Assembly: GCF_014054725.1 (NCBI RefSeq)
Contig: NZ_CP059563.1
Span: 720,868-784,867, forward strand
DNA length: 64,000 bases
Direction: 5' to 3'
From: Conchiformibius steedae
GTDB taxonomy: Bacteria; Pseudomonadota; Gammaproteobacteria; Burkholderiales; Neisseriaceae
A program made the translations under genes and the position numbers. This document shows, piece after piece, positions 24,233-32,809 of the stretch. The notes under the pieces were generated by a model. That model had not been told where the DNA came from, did not search any database, and worked only from the letters and a program-made list of their open reading frames with translations. Positions within the stretch are counted from its first letter, which is position 1, and each line of letters begins with the position of its first letter.

Positions 24233-24443
24233 ACTGGTTACATGGTTACAGCGATGATTATTAAGGTCTATTTTGTGATTTTACTGGTTACATTACTGGT
24301 TACACTTTTTCCATTTTTATATTCAATGCTTTATGCGGGTTGTAACCAGTAAATCAGCAAATGTAACCAGTGCTTTTTTGCGACTGGTTACACTTTTTCT
24401 TATTGAAATCATGCGTGTAACCAGTGTAACCAGTGTAACCAGT
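24233..24443. repeat. Iteron cluster II, ACTGGTTACA in both orientations
   Basis: Direct copies start at 24233, 24283, 24295 and 24383; inverted copies (TGTAACCAGT) start at 24341, 24363, 24416, 24425 and 24434, the last three in tandem at a 9-bp step. The pair at 24283/24295 repeats the 12-bp step seen in cluster I. Lies between fic and the right end. Confidence 0.75.
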
Positions 24444-24706
24444 ACTTTTTTACGTCTTATATAGGTTTTTTTTGTTTGAGCGGCTATGATGGCTGCTGAT
24501 TGGGTTGTGAAAAATGTAGCATGAACCAATTTTGCGACCAATACGCGCACGCGCGCGAGAGCAGTCTAATGGGCGCAAAAATGCCTTGAAGTAAACAGGT
24601 GGAAAAAATACGGCAATTGGGCTTAATCTGCTGCTTGCTTTTGAGCGGGCAATCGGGCTATGTTGGGTGCAACACCAGCACCCCAAAACAACATGACTTT
24701 TGCAAA
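24444..24706. other. Gene-free right arm of the element
   Basis: No supported frame. Contains an alternating CG run at about 24543-24555 and a hairpin GGGTGC-AACACCA-GCACCC at 24665-24683, just inside the right arm sites. Confidence 0.4.
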
Positions 24707-24728
24707 TTGTTGGTACTTTTGTTGGTAT
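24707..24728. promoter_or_regulatory. Probable integrase arm-type sites, right end
   Basis: TTGTTGGTAC at 24707 and TTGTTGGTAT at 24719, the same two words with the same 12-bp step as at the left end, 70-90 bp inside the att repeat. Confidence 0.55.
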
Positions 24729-24796
24729 CTTGAAAAATGTGAAAATTTAAACTTTTTAAATACAGTTGTTTATATCGTGAGTTCGTGTCAGGTTCC

Positions 24797-24847
24797 GCAC
24801 CACACTATAAAAAACGCAGCCTTTTCGGGCTGTTTTTTTACGTCCAA
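24797..24847. repeat. Right attachment repeat
   Basis: 51 bp identical to 11338-11388, preceded by GGTTCC, which also matches the tRNA apart from two missing G. No tRNA body is attached. Confidence 0.88.
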
Positions 24848-24867
24848 GAATTTGCGTGGTTGATTGA

Positions 24868-24899
24868 AAACCCGTGCCAAGTCAAGTCGGCACGGGTTT
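24868..24899 (-). terminator. Terminator of serC
   Basis: AAACCCGTGCC / GGCACGGGTTT stem with a 10-base loop, T-rich on the minus strand side, 24 bases past serC. Confidence 0.7.
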
Positions 24900-24922
24900 C
24901 TTACAGTCAAACAATCAGCTGT

Positions 24923-26026
24923 TTAGCCGTAACGTTTTTGAAATTCTTTCATAAAATCAATTAGGGCTTCTACACCTTGCAGGGGCATGGCATTGTAAAT
25001 GCTGGCGCGCATTCCGCCCATGGATTTGTAGCCGCGCAACAGCCGCAGCCCGCGTGTGGTAGATTCTTGGGCAAACAATTCGTCCAAACGGCTGTCGCCC
25101 GTGCGGAAAATCACATTCATTTTGGAGCGTGCACCGGGGTGGACCTCATTGATGTAGAAACCGCCGCTGCTGTCAATGGCATCGTATAAGGTCTTGGCTT
25201 TTAAGGTATTGATGGTTTCCATTTGTTCTACACCACCTTGCGATTGCAGCCAGCGGAACACCAAACCCGAAATATAAATCGGATAGGTAGCGGGGGTGTT
25301 GTACATACCGTCTTTTTCAATATGGGCTTTGTAGTTCCACACATCGGGCACACGCGCCGAGCAGCGTTCCAGCAAATCTTCGCGGATAATCACGATGGTT
25401 GCACCGGAAGGACCGATATTTTTTTGTGCGCCCGCGTAAATCACGCCAAAATCGGACACATTGATTTTACGCGATAAAATTTCGCTGGACATATCGCAAA
25501 TCAAGGGTGGCATGCCTTCGGGCAACTTCGGCACTTCACGGTATTGCAAACCGTGTACGGTTTCGTTAATCACAAAATGCACAAATGCCGAATCGGGGCT
25601 GATGTCCCAAGACGACACGGGGGGCAGGTTTTGATAGTGGTAGGCTTTGCCGTCTGCCGCCAAATGGATTTCGGCATCGGACAATTTCCCCATTTGCGCG
25701 TGGGCGATTTGCGACCAGTTGCCTGTTACTACCGAATCCACCCGTTTGAAACCATTGGCAAAATTCATTACCACCTGATTAAACTGTGCCGATGCGCCAC
25801 CTTGTAAAAACAATACCTTGTAATTATCGGGAATGTCCATCAGCTGGCGCAAATCCTGTTCGGCGTGGTAAAGAATGCTCATAAACACATCGGAACGGTG
25901 GCTCATGGTCATCACGGAAAAGCCTGTGCCGTTGTAATCAAACATTTCGCTTTGCGCGGTACGCAGCACGGATTCGGGCAACACGGCAGGACCAGCGGAA
26001 AAATTGTAAATCGGGGTTTCGTACAT
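24923..26026 (-). CDS. serC: Phosphoserine aminotransferase
   Basis: PLP enzyme of serine (and pyridoxal phosphate) synthesis: 3-phosphohydroxypyruvate plus glutamate to phosphoserine. The 367-residue protein begins YNFSAGPAVLPESVL, carries the phosphate-binding LFLQGGASAQF, the PLP lysine in AGAQKNIGPSG, and ends with GGMRASIYNAMPLQGVEALIDFM, all standard. AAGGA precedes the ATG. It is the first chromosomal gene after the mobile element and appears intact. Confidence 0.96.
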   Translation of the reverse strand: MYETPIYNFSAGPAVLPESVLRTAQSEMFDYNGTGFSVMTMSHRSDVFMSILYHAEQDLRQLMDIPDNYKVLFLQGGASAQFNQVVMNFANGFKRVDSVVTGNWSQIAHAQMGKLSDAEIHLAADGKAYHYQNLPPVSSWDISPDSAFVHFVINETVHGLQYREVPKLPEGMPPLICDMSSEILSRKINVSDFGVIYAGAQKNIGPSGATIVIIREDLLERCSARVPDVWNYKAHIEKDGMYNTPATYPIYISGLVFRWLQSQGGVEQMETINTLKAKTLYDAIDSSGGFYINEVHPGARSKMNVIFRTGDSRLDELFAQESTTRGLRLLRGYKSMGGMRASIYNAMPLQGVEALIDFMKEFQKRYG

Positions 26027-26060
26027 GGCGGAAGTCCTTGTTTTTCTGATAGTGGGGCGT

Positions 26061-26075
26061 TTCAGGCAGCCTGAA
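26061..26075. repeat. DNA-uptake-like word
   Basis: TTCAGGCAGCCTGAA contains AGGCAGCCTGAA on the plus and AGGCTGCCTGAA on the minus strand, the kingDUS and simDUS dialects. Located upstream of serC. Confidence 0.7.
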
Positions 26076-26235
26076 ACAAAAGGGCTTTACATTCTATAAT
26101 CCTTTTTTAAAAAAATCTACAAATGCGGTGGCTTAATGTTGAAGCTCGTATTATCTATATATATTCAGTAAATTTTCATTACTTGACAGATTTGATGAAT
26201 TTTGGTATAAAAAATTTTTCGTAAACTTAAATGAA

Positions 26236-26607
26236 ATGGTGTCAATTAAAATGAGTAAGGAAGTAGTAAAGAAAGCACGTTTTTATCAGGTACAAAATCT
26301 CGATGGAAACGGTCAAGCAATTTATAGTGGGGTCTTTCCTGCATATAGTGAGCAAGATGCTAAACAAAAATATAGTGCTGCTCATTGCAAAACAGAGGCT
26401 GACCATATAGGGTTTCATGAAGTACATCCAGTGAAGCAACCTGATGATGTGGAATATCATGTTCCGTCTATAGATAAAATTTATAGTTCGGATGTTGCGC
26501 GTTCTAGTAATTCAGAATGGGAGTGTGAGTGTATACTGGAAGCTGTAGCTTTCCTTGAAAGAGTGTGTGCTAATAGTTCTGTGGCAGATACGGATATGGA
26601 TTTTTAG
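26236..26607 (+). CDS. Unknown 123-residue AT-rich protein
   Basis: Not recognised. Much lower GC than serC and macB beside it, suggesting acquisition. The start is uncertain: ATG 26236 or ATG 26251 (MSKEVVKKARFYQVQNLDG), neither with a strong ribosome site. The protein begins with a strand-like FYQVQNLDGNGQAIYSGVFPAYSEQDAKQKYSAAH, suggesting a small alpha/beta domain, and ends acidic. No signal peptide or catalytic motif. It ends just before a hairpin made of uptake words. Confidence 0.55.
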   Translation: MVSIKMSKEVVKKARFYQVQNLDGNGQAIYSGVFPAYSEQDAKQKYSAAHCKTEADHIGFHEVHPVKQPDDVEYHVPSIDKIYSSDVARSSNSEWECECILEAVAFLERVCANSSVADTDMDF

Positions 26608-26624
26608 TTTAATTTATTTATCTA

Positions 26625-26663
26625 TTTCAGGCAGCTTGAACATAATTTTCAGGCTGCCTGAAA
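26625..26663. terminator. Terminator hairpin built from two uptake words
   Basis: TTTCAGGCAGC (26625-26635) pairs with GCTGCCTGAAA (26653-26663) across 17 bases; the right arm belongs to a full TTCAGGCTGCCTGAA word at 26648-26662. Serves the convergent unknown gene and macB. Confidence 0.65.
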
Positions 26664-26668
26664 CCATG

Positions 26669-28606
26669 TTAATCATGCGCCAGTGCATCAATCGGGTTAA
26701 GTTTGGAAGCGTTTTTGGCGGGAATAAAGCCGAATAATACGCCTATCACGGTGGAACACAGCACCGCGCCGACAATGGAAGCGGTGGAAAACGCCATACT
26801 GAAATCTTCGGCAAAGCGGTTAAACATGGCTGCCAAAGCAAACGACAACGCAATCCCCGCAAAGCCGCCAATCAAACACAGCAACACCGACTCAATTAAA
26901 AACTGCTGCATAATATTGCCCTGCCGTGCGCCGATTGCCATGCGTACGCCGATTTCGCGGGTGCGCTCGGTAACGGACACCAACATAATATTCATCACGC
27001 CAATGCCGCCCACCACCAGCGAAATCAGGGCAATAGACGAAATCAGCAGCGTCATTGCGCCTGTGGTGCTTTCTACGGTTTGTTTGATGCTGTCGCTGTT
27101 GTTCATAAAAAAGTCTTGTGTGCCGTGCCGTGCGGTTAGCAATTCGGTCAGGCTTTTTTCGGCGACTTGCGAATTGACTTCATCTTTGATTTTAACGGTG
27201 ATGTTGTTGATGTGTTTGTCGCCGCTAATCTGGCTCATCACGGTGGTATAGGGCGCCCACATTTGCAGGCTGTCGCCACCGCCGCCAAATCCGCCTTTTT
27301 GTTCGGCGCTGATGCCGATAACGGTTAGCGGACGTTTTTTAAATAAAACGGTTTTGCCCAGCGGATTGCTGTCTTCGGGAAACAGTTTTTTCACGGTATT
27401 GGGGTCAATCACAACCACTTGGGCGCGGTTTTTGACGTCTTCTTCGTCAAACAATCGCCCTTGCGCCAGCTTGATGCCGCGCACATCAAAATATTGTTCG
27501 CCTGCGCCGTACAGGGTGGCGGACAGGTCGGTGTTTTGAAAGGTGAGCGTGCCGCTGCTTTGCATCATGGGGGTGGTGCTGTCCACATAGCTTTGGCGGC
27601 TGATGGCTTCGCTGTCGGCAACGGTAAGGGTTTGGATGCGGTGGCGGCTGCGGTCGCCAAAGCCTTTACCAGGGTAAATGCCGATGGTATTGGTGCCGAT
27701 TGCGCTGATGTCGCTTAATATTTTTTCTTGTGTGCCTTTGCCCAAGGCAACCACAGACACCACGGCGGCAATGCCGATAATAATGCCGAGCATGGTCAGC
27801 AGCGAGCGCATTTTGTGGGCGATAATGGCTTGCACAGACATGGTGCAGGCTTCGGCAAACTGGTCTTTGTAAAACGCCCAGCCGTGTTTTTCAGGCAGCG
27901 TGCGTACGGCAGACGGGGCAGGGGCGGCTTGGCTGCGGTCGTTGATGATTTCGCCATCGCGGATTTCAATCACACGGTTGGCTTGGGCGGCGATTTTGGG
28001 GTCGTGGGTGACCATAATCACGGTATGCCCGTCGCGGTGCAGTTCGCGGATAATGTCCATCACGTTTTCGCCGCTGTGGGAATCCAGTGCGCCTGTGGGT
28101 TCGTCGGCAAAAATAATTTCGCCGCCGTTCATCAGGGCGCGGGCAATGGATACGCGCTGCTGCTGTCCGCCCGACAGTTCGGACGGTTTATTGTTTTCCT
28201 TACCCTGCAAACCCAGTTTTGCTAACAGCAAATCGGCGCGTTGGCGGCGGTCGCGCTGTTCCATGCCTGCATACACGGCAGGCAGGGCGACGTTTTCCCG
28301 TGCTGTGAGCGTACCCAATAAGTTATAGCGTTGAAAAATAAAACCAAAGCGTTTGCGGCGCAAAGCGGCGAGTTGGTCAGCGTTCATTTGCGCGGTTTCG
28401 TCGCCGCCGATGCGGTACGAGCCTGATGTGGGCGTGTCCAAGCAGCCGAGAATATTCATCAGCGTGGATTTGCCCGAACCCGATTGCCCGATAATGGCAA
28501 CAAAATCGCCTTTTTCTATGGACAAGTTAATGTTTTTTAAGATATGAACGCGGTTTTCGCCCGCGCCAAAATAGCGGTTGATGTTTTGACATTCAATTAA
28601 AGACAT
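26669..28606 (-). CDS. macB: Macrolide/peptide export ABC transporter MacB
   Basis: A 645-residue inner-membrane ABC protein that drives export through MacA and an outer-membrane channel. The N-terminal ATPase (residues 1-225) has Walker A GQSGSGKST, signature LSGGQQQR, Walker B IIFADEPTGALD and the H-loop VTHD. A first membrane helix (LLTMLGIIIGIAAVVSVVAL) is followed by a large periplasmic domain and then three C-terminal helices (FtsX-like: SLVVGGIGVMNIMLVSVTERTREIGVRMAIGA). It lies 80 bases after macA on the same strand, with a palindromic repeat in the gap. Confidence 0.95.
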   Translation of the reverse strand: MSLIECQNINRYFGAGENRVHILKNINLSIEKGDFVAIIGQSGSGKSTLMNILGCLDTPTSGSYRIGGDETAQMNADQLAALRRKRFGFIFQRYNLLGTLTARENVALPAVYAGMEQRDRRQRADLLLAKLGLQGKENNKPSELSGGQQQRVSIARALMNGGEIIFADEPTGALDSHSGENVMDIIRELHRDGHTVIMVTHDPKIAAQANRVIEIRDGEIINDRSQAAPAPSAVRTLPEKHGWAFYKDQFAEACTMSVQAIIAHKMRSLLTMLGIIIGIAAVVSVVALGKGTQEKILSDISAIGTNTIGIYPGKGFGDRSRHRIQTLTVADSEAISRQSYVDSTTPMMQSSGTLTFQNTDLSATLYGAGEQYFDVRGIKLAQGRLFDEEDVKNRAQVVVIDPNTVKKLFPEDSNPLGKTVLFKKRPLTVIGISAEQKGGFGGGGDSLQMWAPYTTVMSQISGDKHINNITVKIKDEVNSQVAEKSLTELLTARHGTQDFFMNNSDSIKQTVESTTGAMTLLISSIALISLVVGGIGVMNIMLVSVTERTREIGVRMAIGARQGNIMQQFLIESVLLCLIGGFAGIALSFALAAMFNRFAEDFSMAFSTASIVGAVLCSTVIGVLFGFIPAKNASKLNPIDALAHD

Positions 28607-28648
28607 AATGCGGGCTTTCGGAATGGTGGGGTTTTCAGGCTGGCTGTT

Positions 28649-28674
28649 CCCTCACCCGTTTTGACGGGGGAGGG
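28649..28674. repeat. Short palindromic repeat, copy 2
   Basis: CCCTCACCCG / CGGGGGAGGG, a near copy of 502-527, in the macA-macB gap. It may weaken macB expression relative to macA. Confidence 0.55.
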
Positions 28675-28686
28675 TTAGGGTGGGGG

Positions 28687-29865
28687 TTAGCGCATCGGCG
28701 AGCGGCGTGGTCTGCCGTTTACCTGTGCTTGCTGCTCGTCCGCACTCATTTCCGAAACAATCACTTGTTCGCCTTCTTTTAAGCCTTTGCGGATTTCCAC
28801 ATTCATGCTGTCTTTTAAACCCGTTTCCACTTCGCGCGGCTGCGGTTTGCCGTCTGCGCCCAATACGCGCACGGTTTTTTTACCTTTTTGATTTTTAATC
28901 ACGGTGTTCGGCACAATCAAAACATTGTCGGCACGATTGATTTCAATGGTGTTTTGCGTGGTCATGCCAATGGCGAGCTTGCCTTCGGGATTGTCAATCA
29001 ACGCCCGCGCATAATAGTAAACCGCATTATCGGTGCTGTCGGTGGATTTGCTGTAACTGCCTTTAGACAGCGTGGTCAAACCGGGGTCAATGCTGTCCAA
29101 CACGCCTTCAATCGGCGTATCGGGTTCGGACAAAATGGTAAAACTCAAGTTTTGCCCTGCTTTTACTTTGGTAGCATCGCCCTCGGCAATCTGCATTTTA
29201 TTCAACATCGTCCCCAAATCTGCAATTTGTACAATGGTGGGCGTGGTGTTGTTGGCATTGACCGTTTGTCCTTCTTCCACCACCAGCGACACTACCGTTC
29301 CGCCCATCGGCGCGGTGATGCGGGTGTAGCCCAAATCGGCTTCGGCGGTATTAATCGCGGTTTCGGTTTGGCGGATAACCGAATGCAGTTCTTTAATTTT
29401 GGCTTTGGCAGCGGCAAGGCTGTCTTCCACGTTTTCAAATTCTTCTTTGGAAACGGCATCTTCTTGCTGCAAGGCGCGGTAGCGGTCAAACTTTTTCTGC
29501 GCGGTTTTCAGGGAAATCTGCGCCGATTCCAACTGCGCCCGATAAGTGTCCAGCTTGGCGCGGTGGTTGTCCAAGGCATTACGCTGGCTGGTGCTGTCAA
29601 TTTCGGCAATCAAATCGCCTTTTTGTACCTGCTGACCAATCACAACGTGCATTTTTTTAATCTGCCCCGATGCCTGTGCGCCCACGTCCACCAGTTGCGA
29701 AGCGGAAATCTCGCCCACGGCAGACACGGTTTGGCTGATGCTGCCGCGTTTAACATCTTCAGTAATGTAAGAAACCGTGTTTTCAGGGGTAAAATAACGG
29801 TAGCCGCCATACGCAGCAGCGGCGATGGCGGCGATAATCATCAGTATTGTCAAAAACTTCTTCAT
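28687..29865 (-). CDS. macA: Periplasmic adaptor MacA
   Basis: A 392-residue membrane-fusion protein linking MacB to the outer-membrane channel. It begins with one inner-membrane helix (FLTILMIIAAIAAAAYGGYRYF); then a lipoyl half-motif (GSISQTVSAVGEISASQLVDVGAQASGQI), a long coiled hairpin (about residues 95-190), the second lipoyl half (YTRITAPMGGTVVSLVVEEGQTV) and the beta-barrel and membrane-proximal domains. First gene of the macAB operon. ATG 29865 has no strong ribosome site but begins the anchor helix. Confidence 0.94.
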   Translation of the reverse strand: MKKFLTILMIIAAIAAAAYGGYRYFTPENTVSYITEDVKRGSISQTVSAVGEISASQLVDVGAQASGQIKKMHVVIGQQVQKGDLIAEIDSTSQRNALDNHRAKLDTYRAQLESAQISLKTAQKKFDRYRALQQEDAVSKEEFENVEDSLAAAKAKIKELHSVIRQTETAINTAEADLGYTRITAPMGGTVVSLVVEEGQTVNANNTTPTIVQIADLGTMLNKMQIAEGDATKVKAGQNLSFTILSEPDTPIEGVLDSIDPGLTTLSKGSYSKSTDSTDNAVYYYARALIDNPEGKLAIGMTTQNTIEINRADNVLIVPNTVIKNQKGKKTVRVLGADGKPQPREVETGLKDSMNVEIRKGLKEGEQVIVSEMSADEQQAQVNGRPRRSPMR

Positions 29866-30115
29866 GATGCAAATGGGACGGGTGCTGTGTGAAACCAGCC
29901 ATCGTAACGCAAACGATAATGGCAATCAAACCCCTTAAGCACAGTAGTAAAACTTAAATCATTGATAAAAAATACTATCTAATTTAATTTTTTACATCAT
30001 TTTAATCGGTGGTTTCGTAAAATAACACAAGCCCACATTTGGGTGTGAAGTTGAATTTTTTATATATTAAAAACAATATCTTAAAAATAATTGTAAAATA
30101 ACCGCAACAAATCCC
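29866..30115. other. AT-rich intergenic region upstream of macA
   Basis: No gene on either strand. Very AT-rich, with a small CCCACATTTGGG repeat near 30031; expected to hold the macA promoter (minus strand) and the upstream element of the tRNA promoter. Confidence 0.5.
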
Positions 30116-30144
30116 TTGCGCGTGTAAAGTTTTTTTGGTTTAAT
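30116..30144 (+). promoter_or_regulatory. Promoter of tRNA-Val/tRNA-Asp
   Basis: TTGCGC, 17-bp spacer, TTTAAT; the tRNA starts 35 bases downstream. Confidence 0.6.
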
Positions 30145-30178
30145 GTGTGCTTTCGTTGATGCAGCACTGCAACGCGAT

Positions 30179-30254
30179 GGGTGATTAGCTCAGTTGGTAG
30201 AGCGTCTGCCTTACAAGCAGAATGTCGGCGGTTCGACTCCGTCATCACCCACCA
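30179..30254 (+). tRNA. tRNA-Val (TAC)
   Basis: A 76-nt cloverleaf with acceptor GGGTGAT / ATCACCC, anticodon loop CTTACAA, CCA encoded. Confidence 0.97.
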
Positions 30255-30285
30255 TTCTCCATACTGCTTCACGATCATTGGTAGA

Positions 30286-30362
30286 GCGGTGGTAGCTCAG
30301 TTGGTTAGAGTACTGGCCTGTCACGCCAGTGGTCGCGGGTTCGAGCCCCGTCCACCGCGCCA
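30286..30362 (+). tRNA. tRNA-Asp (GTC)
   Basis: A 77-nt cloverleaf with acceptor GCGGTGG / CCACCGC, anticodon loop CTGTCAC, CCA encoded. Confidence 0.97.
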
Positions 30363-30420
30363 AACGTTTTTTTCATCATGTACTCCTTTCATTCATAAAA
30401 TCCTTTCAATGAAGTTGAAA

Positions 30421-30452
30421 CCTTTCAGGGCTTTCCTGAAAGGTATTTTTTT
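30421..30452 (+). terminator. Terminator of the tRNA-Val/Asp unit
   Basis: CCTTTCAGG / CCTGAAAGG stem, five-base loop, then TATTTTTTT. Confidence 0.85.
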
Positions 30453-30579
30453 GTCTTGATTTTTTGTTGGCTAAAAAACAGGCGCGATGCCATGAAGTGT
30501 GATGAAGCATCGCTGTAGCAGTGGACAAGCGGCGCAGTCGGGCGCACAATCTCGGTTTTGTTGTGAAAGGAGAATCGCA

Positions 30580-31014
30580 ATGATGCGTTTTGTGTCTGTG
30601 GCAGCAGCAGCTTGGGCATTGGCTGCCTGTGCTGCGCCCACACCGCCCAATACTGCGGGAACGCCGCAAGGCGAAGCCGCGCTTAAACGGGTGTGGATGC
30701 TAACCAAACTGGACGGCTTTAGTAAAGACCGTTTGGTTGCGCTAAAAGCCGAAATGAACTGGACCAATCTGCCCGCAGCAGGGGCGTATATGGGTTGCAA
30801 TCGTTTGATGTTTCAAGCCAAGCCGCAGGCAGACGGTAAAGTGTCATTCGGACCTGTTGCCGCCACACGCATGTATTGTGCGGAGCAAATGGACGTAGAA
30901 AGCGCGTTTGCTGACATCCTACCCACTGTTACCCACTATCAAATCCAAGGTCATCATCTGATTTTGCGTGGCAGCAAAGGCGAAATGCACTTTGTGGCGC
31001 AGGATTGGGATTAA
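30580..31014 (+). CDS. META/HslJ-domain lipoprotein
   Basis: A 144-residue envelope protein. The signal peptide ends in a lipobox (ALAACAAP, Cys at about residue 16). The mature part has the META fold features: WMLTKLDG at the start, GCNRLMFQAKPQADGKVSFGPVAATRMYC in the middle, and the ending LRGSKGEMHFVAQD. HslJ relatives are linked to novobiocin and heat stress, META to virulence in Leishmania (family knowledge); the role here is unknown. AAAGGAG precedes the doublet ATG ATG at 30580/30583. Confidence 0.82.
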   Translation: MMRFVSVAAAAWALAACAAPTPPNTAGTPQGEAALKRVWMLTKLDGFSKDRLVALKAEMNWTNLPAAGAYMGCNRLMFQAKPQADGKVSFGPVAATRMYCAEQMDVESAFADILPTVTHYQIQGHHLILRGSKGEMHFVAQDWD

Positions 31015-31058
31015 GCCGATTATTCTGACTGTTTCCCCGCTTAAACTGGAGTATCACC

Positions 31059-32477
31059 ATGTCTATTAATAATGTGATTGAATTGATTGAGGAACACCAA
31101 ATCCGTTTTGTGGATTTGCGCTTTACCGACACCGCAGGCAAACAGCATCATTTTACCGTGCCTGCCCGCGCGGTTTTGGACGACCCCGAAGAATGGTTTG
31201 AAAACGGTCAAATGTTTGATGGCTCGTCTATTGGTGGTTGGAAAGGCATTCAGGCTTCTGATATGCAGTTGCGTCCCGACCCTACCACCGCCTATATTGA
31301 CCCATTTTACGATGATGCCACGCTGGTGCTGACCTGTGATGTGATTGACCCCGCCGAAGGACGCGGCTACGACCGCGACCCCCGTTCCATCGCCCGCCGC
31401 GCCGAAGCCTATTTAAAATCTTCTGGTATTGGCGACACCGCTTACTTTGGTCCTGAACCAGAGTTTTTTGTGTTTGACGGTGTGGAATTTGAAACCCGTA
31501 TGGATACAGCGCGTTTTGCCATCACATCTGAAAGCGGCGCGTGGAGCAGCGGCAAGCATTTGGACGGACAAAATACGGGACACCGTTCGGTAATTAAAGG
31601 CGGTTACGCGCCCGTTGCGCCTGTGGATGCAGGACAGGATTTGCGTTCGGCGATGGTAAATGTGTTGGAAGAAATTGGCATTCCCGTAGAAGTGCATCAT
31701 TCGGAAGTCGGTACGGGTAGTCAAATGGAAATTGGTACAAAATTCAATACTTTGCTGAAACGCGCCGACCAAACCCAAGACATGAAATATGTGATTTGGA
31801 ATGTGGCGCATAATTTTGGCAAAACTGCTACCTTTATGCCTAAACCCCTGATGGGCGACAATGGCAGCGGCATGCACGTTCACCAATCCATTTGGAAAAA
31901 CGGGCAAAACCTGTTTGCGGGCGAAGGCTACGCAGGCTTGAGCGAAACCGCGCTGTACTATATCGGCGGTATTATCAAACACGCCAAAGCCTTGAACGCT
32001 ATTACTAATCCTTCTACCAACTCATACAAACGTTTGGTGCCGCACTTTGAAGCGCCCACTAAACTGGCGTATTCGGCGAAAAACCGTTCCGCGTCCATCC
32101 GCATTCCTTCTACCACCAGCAGCAAGGCGCGGCGCATTGAAGCGCGTTTCCCCGACCCGACCGCCAATCCTTATTTGGCGTTTGCCGCGCTGCTGATGGC
32201 GGGCTTGGACGGCATTCAAAACAAAATCCACCCTGGTGACCCCGCCGATAAAAACCTGTACGACCTGCCCCCCGAAGAAGATGCTTTAGTCCCCACCGTA
32301 TGCGCCTCTTTGGAAGAAGCCTTGGCAGCTTTGCAGGCAGACCACGAATTTTTGCTGCGCGGCGGCGTGTTCAGCAAAGATTGGATTGACAGCTACATCG
32401 CCTTTAAATCCGAAGACGTGAAGCGTATGCGTATGGCGCCGCATCCTTTGGAATTTGAAATGTATTATTCTTTATAA
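31059..32477 (+). CDS. glnA: Glutamine synthetase, type I
   Basis: Makes glutamine from glutamate, ammonia and ATP as a dodecamer. The 472-residue protein has the GS beta-grasp FDGSSIGGW, the metal residues in PEPEFFVFD and [14 protein letters not shown], the [10 protein letters not shown] loop with the active-site His, and R-rich NRSASIRIP. The adenylylation tyrosine is present in [10 protein letters not shown], so control by GlnE is expected. AACTGGAG precedes the ATG. It stands alone, with a strong terminator after it. Confidence 0.97.
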   Translation: MSINNVIELIEEHQIRFVDLRFTDTAGKQHHFTVPARAVLDDPEEWFENGQMFDGSSIGGWKGIQASDMQLRPDPTTAYIDPFYDDATLVLTCDVIDPAEGRGYDRDPRSIARRAEAYLKSSGIGDTAYFGPEPEFFVFDGVEFETRMDTARFAITSESGAWSSGKHLDGQNTGHRSVIKGGYAPVAPVDAGQDLRSAMVNVLEEIGIPVEVHHSEVGTGSQMEIGTKFNTLLKRADQTQDMKYVIWNVAHNFGKTATFMPKPLMGDNGSGMHVHQSIWKNGQNLFAGEGYAGLSETALYYIGGIIKHAKALNAITNPSTNSYKRLVPHFEAPTKLAYSAKNRSASIRIPSTTSSKARRIEARFPDPTANPYLAFAALLMAGLDGIQNKIHPGDPADKNLYDLPPEEDALVPTVCASLEEALAALQADHEFLLRGGVFSKDWIDSYIAFKSEDVKRMRMAPHPLEFEMYYSL

Positions 32478-32497
32478 TGCGCTTTTAATAGCAGGCA

Positions 32498-32531
32498 ACC
32501 CGTTTTCAATCATGTTGAAAACGGGTTTTAT
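32498..32531 (+). terminator. Terminator of glnA
   Basis: A 13-bp stem AACCCGTTTTCAA / TTGAAAACGGGTT then TTATT; also faces the convergent DUF1653 gene. Confidence 0.8.
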
Positions 32532-32546
32532 TGTATTGGTTTAAAA

Positions 32547-32768
32547 TTAGAATTTATGTTCTAATATGAAACGCGGACACTCGCCTTGTTCTGTGGATAC
32601 GTTTTCGGTAAACATCGCCAAAGGGCGCACCCATAAGCCGTAACTGCCGTATAAGGCGCGGTAAACGACCAATATTTCTTCGGTTTCACTGTGGCGGGCA
32701 AGGTCTAATACTTCGTAAAGATTGCCCTTATAATGGCGGTAAATACCGCGTGGCAGCGTGGTTTTCAT
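32547..32768 (-). CDS. DUF1653-family small protein
   Basis: A 73-residue cytoplasmic protein matching the DUF1653 pattern: LPRGIYRHYKGNLYEVLDLARHSETEEILVVYRALYGSYGLWVRPLAMFTENV. Small beta-rich domain of unknown role, widespread in bacteria. The conserved YRHYKGN.Y.V..ARHSET core is intact and the length is normal for the family. Confidence 0.82.
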   Translation of the reverse strand: MKTTLPRGIYRHYKGNLYEVLDLARHSETEEILVVYRALYGSYGLWVRPLAMFTENVSTEQGECPRFILEHKF

Positions 32769-32809
32769 AGAGCTTTTTCTGTATGTTGAAACATAAATAG
32801 GTTGAAATC

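Larger units (their letters stand above)
11338..24847 (+). mobile_element. 13.5-kb P4-like integrated element in tRNA-Leu
   Basis: Bounded by identical 51-bp repeats (11338-11388 and 24797-24847). Contents in order: integrase (frameshifted), iterons, HicB, broken antidote gene, unknown 256-aa protein, AlpA, KilA-N protein, two unknown proteins, KilA-N/KilAC regulator, primase, membrane protein, DUF927 ATPase, RelB, Fic (opposite strand), second iteron cluster. No structural phage, packaging or mating genes are visible. Replication and regulatory genes plus AlpA resemble P4-type satellites or integrated plasmids. Confidence 0.88.
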
